From Paraburkholderia ultramafica (lineage in GTDB: Bacteria; Pseudomonadota; Gammaproteobacteria; Burkholderiales; Burkholderiaceae): 64,000 nt of DNA. The stretch is taken from contig NZ_CADIKK010000005.1 of NCBI RefSeq assembly GCF_902859915.1, positions 62,001-126,000 on the forward strand, read 5' to 3'. Below the pieces are notes generated by a model, which ran no database searches, was not told the DNA's origin, and worked only from the letters and a program-made list of their open reading frames with translations. Position numbers and translations under genes: made by a program. Of this stretch, positions 1 to 7,949 are shown piece by piece (position 1 is the stretch's first letter; the number at the start of each line of letters is the position of its first letter).

Positions 1-1
1 T

Positions 2-2746
2 ATCGCGGCGACCTTGCCGCCGGGCATTCAGGGCCCGTTCTTCAACGACGAATTCGGCGACGTCTACACCAACATCTACACGCTCGAAGGCGACGGCTTT
101 TCCGCCGCGCAACTGCACGACTACGCGGACCAGTTGCGCACGGTACTGCTGCGCGTGCCGGGCGTCGGCAAGGTCGACTACTTCGGTGATCCGGACCAGC
201 ACATCTACATCGAAATCGCCAACACGCAACTCACGCGTCTGGGCATCTCGCCGCAGCAACTCGGCCAGGCGATCAATTCGCAGAACAGCGTCTCTCCGGC
301 GGGCACGCTGACCACCGCCGACGACCGCGTGTTCGTGCGGCCCACCGGCCAGTTCAAGGACGTCGCCGCGCTCGCCGACACGCTGATCCGCATCAACAAC
401 CGCACGTTCCGTCTCGGCGACATCGCGACGATCAAGCGCGGCTACGACGATCCGGTCGTCACGCAAATGCGCTTCGGCGGCAAGGCCGTGCTCGGCATCG
501 GCGTGACGATGCAGCCGGGCGGCGACGTGATCCGCCTCGGCAGGGCGCTCGATCAGCAAACCGCGCAATTGCGCAAGGCATTGCCGGCCGGCTTGCAACT
601 GGTCGAAGTGTCGAGCATGCCGAACGCGGTCGAGCGCTCGGTCGACGACTTTCTCGAAGCCGTCGCCGAAGCCGTTGCAATCGTGCTGGTGGTGAGCCTC
701 GTGTCGCTCGGCGTGCGCACCGGCATGGTGGTCGTGATCTCGATTCCGGTGGTGCTCGCCGTCACCGCGCTCTGCATGTATCTGTTCGACATCGGGCTGC
801 ACAAAGTGTCGCTCGGCACGCTGGTGCTGGCGCTGGGGCTGCTGGTCGACGACGCGATCATCGCGGTCGAGATGATGTCGGTGAAGCTCGAGCAAGGCTG
901 GAACCGCACGCGCGCGGCGGCCTTTGCGTACACCAGCACCGCGTTTCCGATGCTGACCGGCACGCTCGTGACCGTCGCCGGCTTCTTGCCGATCGCGCTG
1001 GCCAAATCGAGCACCGGCGAATATACGCGTTCGATCTTCGAGGTGTCGGCGATCGCGCTGATCGCGTCATGGCTCGCGGCCGTCGTGCTGATTCCGCTAC
1101 TCGGCTATCACCTGCTGCCCGAGCGCAAGCGTCAGGCGCACGAAGCGGAAGACCACGAACACGATATCTACGACACGCGCTTCTACCAACGCCTGCGTGG
1201 CTGGATCAGCTGGTGCATCGAGCGGCGCTTCGTCGTGCTGGTGATCACCGTCGTGCTGTTCATGCTGGCGATGGCGGGCTTCACGCTGGTGCCGCAACAG
1301 TTCTTTCCGAGTTCGGACCGACCCGAGCTGCTGGTGGATGTGCGCCTGCCTGAAGGCGCGTCGTTCGAAGCCACGTTGCGCCAGGCACAGCGGCTCGAAA
1401 AGGCGCTGGTGGGCCGTGCGGAAATCGATCATACGGTGAGCTTCGTCGGCACCGGCGCGCCGCGTTTCTATCTGCCGCTCGATCAGCAATTGCCGCAGCC
1501 CAATTTCGCGCAGTTCGTAATCACCGCGAAGTCGGTGAAGGATCGCGAGAAGCTCGCGCAGTGGCTCGAACCGGAATTGCGCAATAACTTTCCGGCGATC
1601 CGCACGCGCCTGTCGCGCCTCGAGAACGGGCCGCCGGTCGGCTATCCGGTGCAGTTCCGCGTGAGCGGCGACGACATCGCGACCGTGCGCTCGATCGCCG
1701 AGCGCGTCGCCGCCACCATGCGTGGCGACCGCGGCACCCGCAACGTCCAGTTCGATTGGGACGAACCCGCCGAGCGTTCGGTGCGTTTCGAAGTCGACCA
1801 GAAGCGCGCGCGCGAACTCGGCGTGAGCTCCGAAGACATCTCGAGCTTCCTCGCGATGACGCTCTCCGGTTACACCGTCACGCAGTACCGCGAACGCGAC
1901 AAGCTGATCAGCGTCGATCTGCGCGCGCCGCGCGCGGAACGCGTGGACCCGTCGCAACTCGTTGCGCTGGCCGTGCCCACGCCGAACGGCCCCGTGCCGC
2001 TCGGCACGCTCGGCCATCTGCGCAACGACCTCGAGTACGGCGTGATCTGGGAGCGCGACCGCCAGCCCACCATCACCGTGCAGTCCGATGTTGCTCCAGG
2101 CGCGCAAGGCATCGACGTCACGCACGCGGTCGACCGTGCGCTCAGCCAGATTCGCGCGACGCTGCCGGTCGGTTACCGGATCGAAGTGGGCGGCTCGGTC
2201 GAGGAAAGCGCCAAGGGCCAGACGTCGATTAATGCGCAGATTCCGATCATGGTGATCGCCGTACTGACCTTGCTGATGATCCAGCTGCAGAGCTTCGCGC
2301 GCGTACTGATGGTCGTGCTGACCGCGCCGCTCGGGCTGATCGGCGTGGTCCTCACGCTGCTGCTGTTCGGCAAGCCGTTCGGCTTCGTCGCGATGCTCGG
2401 CGTGATCGCGATGTTCGGCATCATCATGCGCAACTCGGTGATTCTGGTCGATCAGATCGAGCAGGACATCGCATCGGGGCAGAAGCGTTTCGACGCGATT
2501 GTCGGCGCGACCGTGCGGCGTTTCCGGCCGATCACGCTGACCGCGGCCGCCGCCGTGCTCGCGCTGATTCCGCTGTTGCGCTCGAACTTCTTCGGCCCGA
2601 TGGCGACCGCGCTGATGGGCGGCATCACGAGCGCGACCATCCTCACGCTGTTCTATCTGCCCGCGCTGTACGCCGCGTCGTTCAGGGTGCGGGGCGACGA
2701 GCGCGAACCACCGACGCCGTCCGGCGCGACGCATACGGGGAATTGA
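2..2746 (+). CDS. RND-family multidrug efflux permease, 5' end outside the window
   Basis: This is the inner-membrane proton/drug antiporter of a tripartite RND pump. The reading frame is open from the left edge, so the true start lies upstream; about 914 residues are visible against roughly 1030-1050 for the family, so about the first 130 are missing. The visible part begins in the first periplasmic porter domain, followed by a transmembrane block with the family's proton-relay pair of aspartates (GLLVDDAII), a large second periplasmic loop, and a C-terminal transmembrane block ending near ALYAASF. The outer-membrane channel gene starts 2 bp after its stop, so the two are co-transcribed and probably translationally coupled. 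A membrane-fusion protein gene is expected upstream, outside the window. The hydrophobe/amphiphile class is likely; the substrate cannot be read from sequence. Confidence 0.95.
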   Translation: MAATLPPGIQGPFFNDEFGDVYTNIYTLEGDGFSAAQLHDYADQLRTVLLRVPGVGKVDYFGDPDQHIYIEIANTQLTRLGISPQQLGQAINSQNSVSPAGTLTTADDRVFVRPTGQFKDVAALADTLIRINNRTFRLGDIATIKRGYDDPVVTQMRFGGKAVLGIGVTMQPGGDVIRLGRALDQQTAQLRKALPAGLQLVEVSSMPNAVERSVDDFLEAVAEAVAIVLVVSLVSLGVRTGMVVVISIPVVLAVTALCMYLFDIGLHKVSLGTLVLALGLLVDDAIIAVEMMSVKLEQGWNRTRAAAFAYTSTAFPMLTGTLVTVAGFLPIALAKSSTGEYTRSIFEVSAIALIASWLAAVVLIPLLGYHLLPERKRQAHEAEDHEHDIYDTRFYQRLRGWISWCIERRFVVLVITVVLFMLAMAGFTLVPQQFFPSSDRPELLVDVRLPEGASFEATLRQAQRLEKALVGRAEIDHTVSFVGTGAPRFYLPLDQQLPQPNFAQFVITAKSVKDREKLAQWLEPELRNNFPAIRTRLSRLENGPPVGYPVQFRVSGDDIATVRSIAERVAATMRGDRGTRNVQFDWDEPAERSVRFEVDQKRARELGVSSEDISSFLAMTLSGYTVTQYRERDKLISVDLRAPRAERVDPSQLVALAVPTPNGPVPLGTLGHLRNDLEYGVIWERDRQPTITVQSDVAPGAQGIDVTHAVDRALSQIRATLPVGYRIEVGGSVEESAKGQTSINAQIPIMVIAVLTLLMIQLQSFARVLMVVLTAPLGLIGVVLTLLLFGKPFGFVAMLGVIAMFGIIMRNSVILVDQIEQDIASGQKRFDAIVGATVRRFRPITLTAAAAVLALIPLLRSNFFGPMATALMGGITSATILTLFYLPALYAASFRVRGDEREPPTPSGATHTGN

Positions 2747-2748
2747 GC

Positions 2749-4257
2749 ATGGCTATGGCTACTTTTGCACTGCCCCCCCTCTGCCGCTATGCGCGACTCG
2801 GCGCGCTCGCCGTTGCCTGCGCGCTGGCCGGCTGTTCGTTCGGACCGACCGGCGAGCCGCCCGCGATGCCGCAGCCGGCGCATTACGGCGCCCAGGCGCA
2901 GCCAGCGCAGACCGTGCCCGCGCAAGGCGTCACGCAGCAGTTCATGGTCGGCGCGCAGCCGGTGCCCGAATGGTGGAAGCTGTACCAGTCGGATGCGTTG
3001 AACGCGCTGGTCGATGAAGGCTTGCGCAACAGCCCGACGCTCGCCGCCACCGATAAAAGTCTTGCCGCCGCGCGCGAGCAATTGCGTGCGCAGGTCGGCA
3101 GTTCGCTGCTGCCGACCATCGACGCGGGCGGCCAGGCGACCCGCAACCGCGCGCTGGCGATTCCCGAGATCGGCCCCAACACGTTTCTCTACAACATCTT
3201 CGTCGGTCAATTGCAGGCGCATTACACCTTCGACCTGTTCGGCGCCGTGCGTCTGGCCAACGCGGCGCTCGCCGCGCGCGTGAACGTGCAGGCTTACCAG
3301 TTCGACGCCGCGCGCCGCGCGCTCGCCGCCAACATCGTGACGGCGGCGATCACCAGCGCCGCGCTGCATGCGCAGATCGACACCACCGAACGGCTCGTGA
3401 CGGTCGCCAACGATCAGGCGCGCGACACGCAGCGGCGCTATGCGTTGGGCGCGGTCTCGCACGCCGATCAGTTGAGCGCGCAACAGAGCGCGGCGAGTCT
3501 GTCGGCGAGCTTGCCGGGTCTCGAGCAGCAGTGGCTGACCACGCGTCATGCGTTGGCGGTGCTGCTCGGCCGCACGCCGGATGCCGCGCCGAACGACCTC
3601 GAGCTCGCGCGGCTGCATGTGCCTGAACAGGTGCCGGTCGTGGTGCCGTCGGAGCTGTTGCGCTCGCGGCCCGACATTCAGGCTGCCGATGCCGCAGTGA
3701 AGGCCGCGGCGGCCGATGTCGGCGTCGCGACGGCACAGATGTTTCCGAGCCTGTCGCTGAGCGCATCGATGGGACAAGGCGGCTTTAGCTGGCCGGTGGC
3801 GCTGTCCGGCGCGGGGGCGATATGGAGCATCGGCGCGTCGTTGTCGCAGCCGCTGTTTCACGGCGGTGCGCTGGTGGCGCAGCGTCGGGCCGCGCAGCAC
3901 ACGTATGACGCCACGGTCTCGCAGTACAAGCAGACCGTGCTGGCCGCGTTCCAGAACGTCGCCGACACGCTCGCCGCGTTGGAGCACGACGCGCAGGCGC
4001 TCGACGCGGCGAACATCGCCGCGCGCTCGGCGCAGGGCATTTTCGAGGAGACGTCGGGACGTTATCGGCTGGGTGCACTGCCGGTCGCGGCGACGCGTTC
4101 GAGCGAGCAGCAGTTTCGCAACGCGCAGCTCGATGAGATCCGCTATACCAGTGCGCGTTTGACGGACACGGCGGCTCTGTTTCAGGCGATGGGGAATCCG
4201 CCGGTCGAAGCGGCGGCGTCCTCAACGTCGGCGGCGAATGCGGGGATGCCCGACTAA
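2749..4257 (+). CDS. RND efflux outer-membrane channel lipoprotein (NodT/OprM type)
   Basis: This is the TolC-like outer-membrane factor that would complete the pump with the preceding permease. The N terminus is a lipoprotein signal with a lipobox (ALAGCS) near residue 27, predicting lipidation at that Cys. The mature chain carries the two repeated outer-membrane-efflux halves typical of the family, including the conserved stretch around SELLRSRPDIQAADAAV, and has the usual length of about 500 residues. I chose the ATG at 2749, two bases after the permease stop; a TTG at 2743 and a second ATG at 2755 are alternatives. No regulator gene is adjacent downstream. Confidence 0.93.
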   Translation: MAMATFALPPLCRYARLGALAVACALAGCSFGPTGEPPAMPQPAHYGAQAQPAQTVPAQGVTQQFMVGAQPVPEWWKLYQSDALNALVDEGLRNSPTLAATDKSLAAAREQLRAQVGSSLLPTIDAGGQATRNRALAIPEIGPNTFLYNIFVGQLQAHYTFDLFGAVRLANAALAARVNVQAYQFDAARRALAANIVTAAITSAALHAQIDTTERLVTVANDQARDTQRRYALGAVSHADQLSAQQSAASLSASLPGLEQQWLTTRHALAVLLGRTPDAAPNDLELARLHVPEQVPVVVPSELLRSRPDIQAADAAVKAAAADVGVATAQMFPSLSLSASMGQGGFSWPVALSGAGAIWSIGASLSQPLFHGGALVAQRRAAQHTYDATVSQYKQTVLAAFQNVADTLAALEHDAQALDAANIAARSAQGIFEETSGRYRLGALPVAATRSSEQQFRNAQLDEIRYTSARLTDTAALFQAMGNPPVEAAASSTSAANAGMPD

Positions 4258-4287
4258 ACCTGGGATTCCGTACGGATAGCGACTGAC

Positions 4288-4323
4288 TTATCCCCAGTTT
4301 GTGTTGAAGATCCTGTTGAAAAC
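4288..4323 (+). repeat. Palindromic DnaA-box-like element, copy 1
   Basis: A 36-bp element that begins TTATCCCCAG and ends CTGTTGAAAA. Its ends are imperfect inverted repeats of a TTATCNNCAG-type half-site, close to the DnaA box consensus TTATCCACA. Three copies recur at about 150-bp steps in this intergenic region and a fourth lies near 11733. Confidence 0.7.
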
Positions 4324-4443
4324 TATCTGACAAGCGAGCTAACACATTGATCGCGCTGGGATTTGTGGGAGCGGTACGGAATGAACCAGCGAGCGTCGGA
4401 CGGCCGCTTTTTCTTGGGATGAAGCGGTTGGGATGCCTCAACC

Positions 4444-4479
4444 TTATCCCCAGTTTGTGTTGATAGGGCTGTTGATAAC
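4444..4479 (+). repeat. Palindromic DnaA-box-like element, copy 2
   Basis: Second 36-bp copy, starting TTATCCCCAG and ending CTGTTGATAA. It matches copy 1 across the left half (TTATCCCCAGTTTGTGTTGA) and starts 156 bp further on. The outer arms pair as an inverted repeat with two mismatches. Confidence 0.75.
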
Positions 4480-4595
4480 TATAGGGGTACACGCTTAAGT
4501 GCTTGAAGCGAATCGGTTTGTCGGGTGCGGTGCCGGTGGATGCAGGGGCACGGGAATACCCGGGCCACGGCGCGGTGAAATGACCGCACCGCCGC

Positions 4596-4631
4596 TTATC
4601 CACAGATTCTGTTCACAGCCCTGTTGATAAC
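4596..4631 (+). repeat. Palindromic DnaA-box-like element, copy 3
   Basis: Third 36-bp copy, starting with a perfect DnaA-box sequence TTATCCACAG and ending CTGTTGATAA, 152 bp after copy 2. With copies 1 and 2 it fills most of the gene-free stretch between the efflux operon and the phage remnants; I see nothing else in 4258-4850 that looks coding. Confidence 0.75.
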
Positions 4632-4851
4632 GCCTGGAGATCCCGACTAGGTACTTGAGCGCGCAATGGATTCAAGTGCAGATGCGTTTGCTGACGCGTC
4701 ATGGATAAGTCACAGGCCCGCAGCGCCGCCAATACCGCTTCAAGCCCCCACCACAGCGACGACTCCGGCAGCCTCAATAAACCCCCGCCTCCCCCGCCGA
4801 CCGATTCTTGAACCGCTTATGCACCCAATAATATTGATCAGGAATCCGTCT

Positions 4852-5043
4852 TACCTGGGTCTCGATAAACTCGGTAAGCCCCTGACGCCTGCCACGCGTA
4901 ATAGGTATCTCAGCGTGATGCGCTCAATGATGCTGGACGCGGCTAACGATTGGGAATGGATCGACAAGGCGCCAGCTTTGCCGGAGTGGCCCGAGCCACC
5001 GATCCGGATACGCTGGATCACGCGGGAGGAAGCGCGGCGGCTG
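4852..5043 (+). pseudogene. Tyrosine recombinase (phage integrase) remnant, core-binding part only
   Basis: Within a longer open frame, residues read as the end of a SAM-like core-binding domain and the beginning of the catalytic domain of a phage-type tyrosine integrase. The telling part is LTPATRNRYLSVMRSMM, then NDWEWIDKAP and IRWITREEARRL, the usual order before the catalytic core. After this the frame loses similarity and the catalytic R-H-R-Y residues are absent, so the gene is a fragment. Sequence upstream in the same frame is also unlike an integrase. It lies on the efflux side of other phage-like remnants and probably marks the old recombination module of an excised or decayed island. 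Confidence 0.6.
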
Positions 5044-5256
5044 CCGCAGCCACCGATACCGTGCCGCGTCGCGCGCCCCGGTATCGTCTGCGACTGGCTG
5101 GGCGTCATGCGCGCGGTCGTGTTCGATCGCCTTGTCTGCAGGCATTGTTCGCCGGCAGTTCTCCCGGCCATGCAATTCGATCGCGACGAGCGCAGTCGCT
5201 GTGCTGTCTTTGCCGCCAGACATCGAAACTACATGGAGCGTCGGATGTTCGTTCAC
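4924..5256 (-). pseudogene. PAPS-reductase-like phage gene fragment fused to unrelated sequence
   Basis: On the minus strand a GTG preceded by a strong GGAGG (about 5 nt spacing) opens a frame whose first ~36 residues look like the start of a phage phosphoadenosine-phosphosulfate-reductase-family protein, with the pyrophosphate loop SGGKDSTA. Similarity stops near residue 36 (about 5149). The remainder contains a RDAARYRWLR stretch of the kind seen in small phage proteins, and its last part is read antisense to the integrase remnant. The frame is therefore a junction of at least two phage fragments rather than a working enzyme; the family is normally well over 200 residues. Whether the chimeric peptide is made is unknown. 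Confidence 0.5.
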
Positions 5257-5331
5257 GCGACCTCCAATGCTAGCGGCCGCTGAATCGGGGCCGTCGTGCG
5301 CTCCCAAAATGTAGGCGACTGATTCGCCTCG

Positions 5332-5604
5332 ATGCGATCGCGCATCACTTGCGCTCGCGAATGGGACGCGTGTGAACACGAGGATCTGCTACCGGATCGG
5401 TATTCGCTGCCGTGGGTCCGGCGCCACAGGCAATACCTGTATTGGGTGACGTCAGTGTTTTATGTCATGCCAGTGTTCGCTGCGACCGGGCGTTTTGAGA
5501 ATGTCGCACAGGTCATTTTCTATTTAGGAATGGCCGGGTCCGGCATGGTGCTGGCGTTTCTCGAAGCTCGAAACAACAAGAAGGGGGCGCCGTGCGTCGA
5601 TTGA
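5332..5604 (+). CDS. Small two-helix membrane protein, phage holin-like
   Basis: This 90-residue protein has two hydrophobic segments, one from about residue 35 (QYLYWVTSVFYVMPVFA) and one from about residue 60 (VAQVIFYLGMAGSGMVLAFL), joined by a short polar loop and followed by a basic tail. The size, topology and position next to a second small membrane gene fit one half of a phage lysis cassette. It overlaps the next gene by 13 bp. The start is uncertain: the first ~25 residues are unlike the rest and an internal start is possible. No sequence motif fixes the function; holin-like is inference from topology and context. Confidence 0.5.
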   Translation: MRSRITCAREWDACEHEDLLPDRYSLPWVRRHRQYLYWVTSVFYVMPVFAATGRFENVAQVIFYLGMAGSGMVLAFLEARNNKKGAPCVD

Positions 5605-6002
5605 TTCAATTTCTGGTGGGCCTCGTGGGGCCTGATGTGGGTAGCAACGGCGTATGCGATGACCGCCACACAGGATTCGCTGTCACGCGAGGTTGGCGAT
5701 ATTCCGCTCGAATCCTGGGCGCTCCCTGTCGTTTTGTCGTTGATCGGCGGCGCGGCGGCGGCGTTCCAGGGGCTCGCTTCCGATGGGCCCGGCGGCCGGT
5801 GTGGGTTGAGATCGGCAGCGTTGTGACGGCTTCGTTTGTCGCCGGCCTCGCGGCGTTTTTCCTATGCGAATGGCGGCATGCGCCGGCGCCGCTGACTGCG
5901 CTGGCGATCACCGTGGCAAGCTGGGGCGGTAAGCGCGTCCTGGACGTGATGCTCGAAGCGGGCCTAAAGCGGGTGCAGAGCAATCAGGGCAACGGCCAAT
6001 AA
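5592..6002 (+). pseudogene. Holin-like membrane gene with two compensating frameshifts
   Basis: A GTG at 5592 opens a frame of 136 codons. Its first ~13 codons (MRRLIQFLVGLVG) and its last ~65 codons (from VWVEIGSVVTASF to the stop, with a hydrophobic FVAGLAAFFL segment) look like a phage holin. The middle, about 5630-5800, makes sense only in the +1 frame, where it reads WVATAYAMTATQ, then IPLESWALPVVLSLIGG, a second clear membrane segment. In the continuous frame that middle is Arg/Gly-rich and unlike a membrane protein. One extra base near 5630 and a compensating shift near 5800 explain this. The gene is probably a dead prophage gene, though two sequencing errors would give the same picture. 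Confidence 0.55.
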
Positions 6003-6198
6003 AATGCCCGCCGTCCGGGGAAGGGAGCGACGGGCGAGTATGCCAAGACAACCGGGGCTAGCTCAGCATCCGGAACCCGCGAGTTTCCGTTTCGCCCCGA
6101 CGCCCAACAATCAGCAAAAATCCGAAAGTCCTGGCGTCAGTTGGCGGAAAGAGGCATTGGTGATTTGATGGGATCAGATGCGGGGTCACGAGAGGAGG

Positions 6199-6507
6199 TT
6201 AGCTTCCCGGACGAGGCGGCGGCGACCAGTCTATCGGCTCCGCAGTCGTGATATGAAGCCGATTGCGTAGCTCCTCGTGTACACCAGCTTGCATAAGTAT
6301 CGCCATTGCGCCGAGCTTGCGCGCGTCTTCATCCCCAATCGGCTGTGTACTGTGCTCTGATGCGTCGGGAGGTATGGTCATGCCGCCGCTTCTCGCCAGT
6401 TCGCGGTCAATGACCACCTGCACTTCACGCCGAAACACCGTACACAGTTTCAGTTGCTGTGTTTCTTCATCATAGAAAACGATAGTCGCACGTGGGGGTT
6501 TCGCCAT
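6199..6507 (-). CDS. Unrecognised 102-residue protein, partner of the upstream gene
   Basis: I do not recognise this family. It is a soluble-looking protein without signal peptide or membrane segment; it starts MAKPPRATIVFYDEE, has a basic middle, a stretch rich in Glu/Asp/His and a Pro-rich C terminus. The ATG is one base from the stop of the preceding gene, so the two are co-translated. Order and size (a larger gene with a Cys-rich tail, then a small acidic gene) resemble effector-immunity or phage morphogenesis pairs, but no motif proves either. The base composition here is visibly less GC-rich than in the flanking efflux and PBP1A genes, in keeping with acquired DNA. Confidence 0.6.
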   Translation of the reverse strand: MAKPPRATIVFYDEETQQLKLCTVFRREVQVVIDRELARSGGMTIPPDASEHSTQPIGDEDARKLGAMAILMQAGVHEELRNRLHITTAEPIDWSPPPRPGS

Positions 6508-6508
6508 T

Positions 6509-7279
6509 TCAGTATCCTCTACAGCTCTGGTAGTTGGAAAAAGCACGCTGCGTGCACACTGCGTAAGTGCGCGGGTCTTGATATATCGCGCGCGCGAAAT
6601 TGCATTCTTCCATATCCCGGTCATACAGCGCGCCACATTCGGCCTCTTCTTCTTCGCTGAGCCCACGCGCGGCCAAGTCCTGTACGTCGCCGCTCGAAAC
6701 ATCCTCGCTGTACTCGAACGGCTGCGCATCGCCGAGCGGCGTCGTCAAGCTGCCATCGTCACCAGACATTGCCGCTTTCGCCGCGGCGAGTTGCCCGGAA
6801 GCCTCCCGGTCTGGACTGTAGTCGCCCGATAGAACCGGTTCGCCGGGCGGGTACAGGATGCTACGGGCAAACGCCCGCATCTGTTCGGCGTCCTCCGGGT
6901 CCAATGCTGCGTAGGCGGGCGCGCTGGCGGCCGACGTGCCACTTCCCACGGATCCGCCGCCCAGCGCTTTCTCCGGGACTACGATAACGCTGCCCCCGCG
7001 TACCATGTCGTGCAAGGTCTGGACCACTTCCTGCGCGGTCCCGTTCTTCGTCAGTCGGCCGTGCCAGTGGAAATTTGCACCGAGGAACTGTCGAACGCGG
7101 GCGACGAGCGCAGCGTCTTGCGCCCACACCTCCGGGTACGCCGACGCTGTGAACTTCCGACCTGCCTCGCCGGCTTGCTGTTTTTCCTCGCGCGACGCAA
7201 AAGGCATAAGCGATGAATCGTCACTTCGATACATCACATACCGATGCCACGCATCCGTTTTAAGCTCCGTACCGCTCAT
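6509..7279 (-). CDS. Unrecognised 256-residue protein with Cys-rich C-terminal tail
   Basis: No family could be named with confidence. The N-terminal ~110 residues look folded (WHRYVMYRSDDSSLMPF, then VARVRQFLGANFHWHGRL), followed by a low-complexity Gly/Ser/Ala linker around residues 110-125 and an acidic region. The last ~45 residues carry four cysteines in a regular pattern (AECGALYDRDMEECNF, AVCTQRAF, YQSCRGY). Such a CxxxYDxDxxxC...C...YxxC tail recalls C-terminal regions of some Burkholderia secretion-associated polymorphic proteins; that comparison is from memory and unverified. There is no signal peptide. It is the first gene of a two-gene unit and lies inside the decayed accessory patch, between holin-like genes and a broken acyltransferase gene. 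The ATG at 7279 has no strong ribosome-binding site. Confidence 0.6.
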   Translation of the reverse strand: MSGTELKTDAWHRYVMYRSDDSSLMPFASREEKQQAGEAGRKFTASAYPEVWAQDAALVARVRQFLGANFHWHGRLTKNGTAQEVVQTLHDMVRGGSVIVVPEKALGGGSVGSGTSAASAPAYAALDPEDAEQMRAFARSILYPPGEPVLSGDYSPDREASGQLAAAKAAMSGDDGSLTTPLGDAQPFEYSEDVSSGDVQDLAARGLSEEEEAECGALYDRDMEECNFARAIYQDPRTYAVCTQRAFSNYQSCRGY

Positions 7280-7548
7280 TGATTGATCCCGTCATTTGTG
7301 ACGGCGTAAACCTAGCAGAATGTTGCCTGGACATGTTTTTGGGATGCGCGCTGGCACGCATGCGCGGCAGCGATATCTAGTACGAGCGGCCTACACAGCA
7401 TCCGGGCGCTGTGCCCAAAGTGTGCCTCAATCCTATCGGCAACCCCGTAAAATCCCTGAAAACCTTGATAATGCCCGTTGCTGACCGGCGCGAGACTATC
7501 TGTTAATAATCAGTAGGTTACCGCTATTTCCAAGCTATCTTCAACCGG
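7280..7548. other. Intergenic stretch, nothing recognised
   Basis: Between the start of the Cys-tail gene and the inverted copy of the PBP1A gene end I see no supported gene, RNA or repeat. It presumably holds the promoter of the minus-strand gene pair. Confidence 0.4.
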
Positions 7549-7580
7549 TCATGGATCTGTTCGAGTCGAACAAGCCTTGA
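7549..7580 (+). repeat. 32-bp copy of the PBP1A gene 3' end, inverted relative to the gene
   Basis: This segment is identical over 32 bp to the last codons of the PBP1A gene at 8949-8980 but lies on the opposite strand. It encodes MDLFESNKP and the stop codon. It contains the 13-bp perfect palindrome GTTCGAGTCGAAC. The sequence on both sides differs from that around the gene copy, so the match ends sharply. A short copy of a gene's 3' end at the border of a patch with an integrase remnant is what site-specific integration leaves behind, except that here the two copies are inverted rather than direct. Confidence 0.85.
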
Positions 7581-7949
7581 TGAGCGTGCGTGTGCGGGCC
7601 ATGCGGGCCGCACACGCAAGTTTTTGAAAGGGCGGGCAAAAAGCGAGATCCGGCAAGGCTTTAGCGGCATTTTCCCGGCGCTCGCGCCAACCGATTGTCT
7701 GTCCGGGATCGGCGCTGTGTTTTAATCGCGCCTGCGGTGTTTTCACCTTGGGTTCTACCCGGACGCCCGATGCCTAAACGGTGTCGGCCTCCAGCAGCAC
7801 AGCGCCTCGCCGCGAGCGAGGCGTCCATCTTCAGAACGCGCAGCGCGAGACCCGGTTTGACGCGCGCGCATGTCACTTCGATCGTCGGCGACCCTGAGGT
7901 TGCGGCGGCCGGCGTGTTCGCCATCCAGCATCCACCGGGTCCCCGCCTT
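7581..7949. other. Stretch without a recognisable gene
   Basis: The region upstream of the broken acyltransferase gene is open in several frames but no translation resembles a known protein. A frame open from 7695 runs into the acyltransferase, but its first 85 codons are unlike that family. It may be decayed sequence. Confidence 0.4.

Noticed and set aside
1097..2734. Long minus-strand open frame opposite the RND permease
   Set aside because: Its translation is rich in Arg, His, Gln and Asp, the usual antisense shadow of a GC-rich gene, and it lacks any domain. The plus-strand frame is an unmistakable RND permease.
4288..4631. Replication origin suggested by DnaA-box-like sequences
   Set aside because: There is no dnaA, dnaN, parA/parB or AT-rich unwinding region nearby, and a fourth copy lies 7 kb away; a dispersed repeat family explains the data better.
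4666..5283. Complete 205-residue gene on the plus strand
   Set aside because: Only the central ~64 codons resemble an integrase; the N-terminal part is low-complexity and the C-terminal part is antisense to a PAPS-reductase-like fragment, so I report only the remnant.
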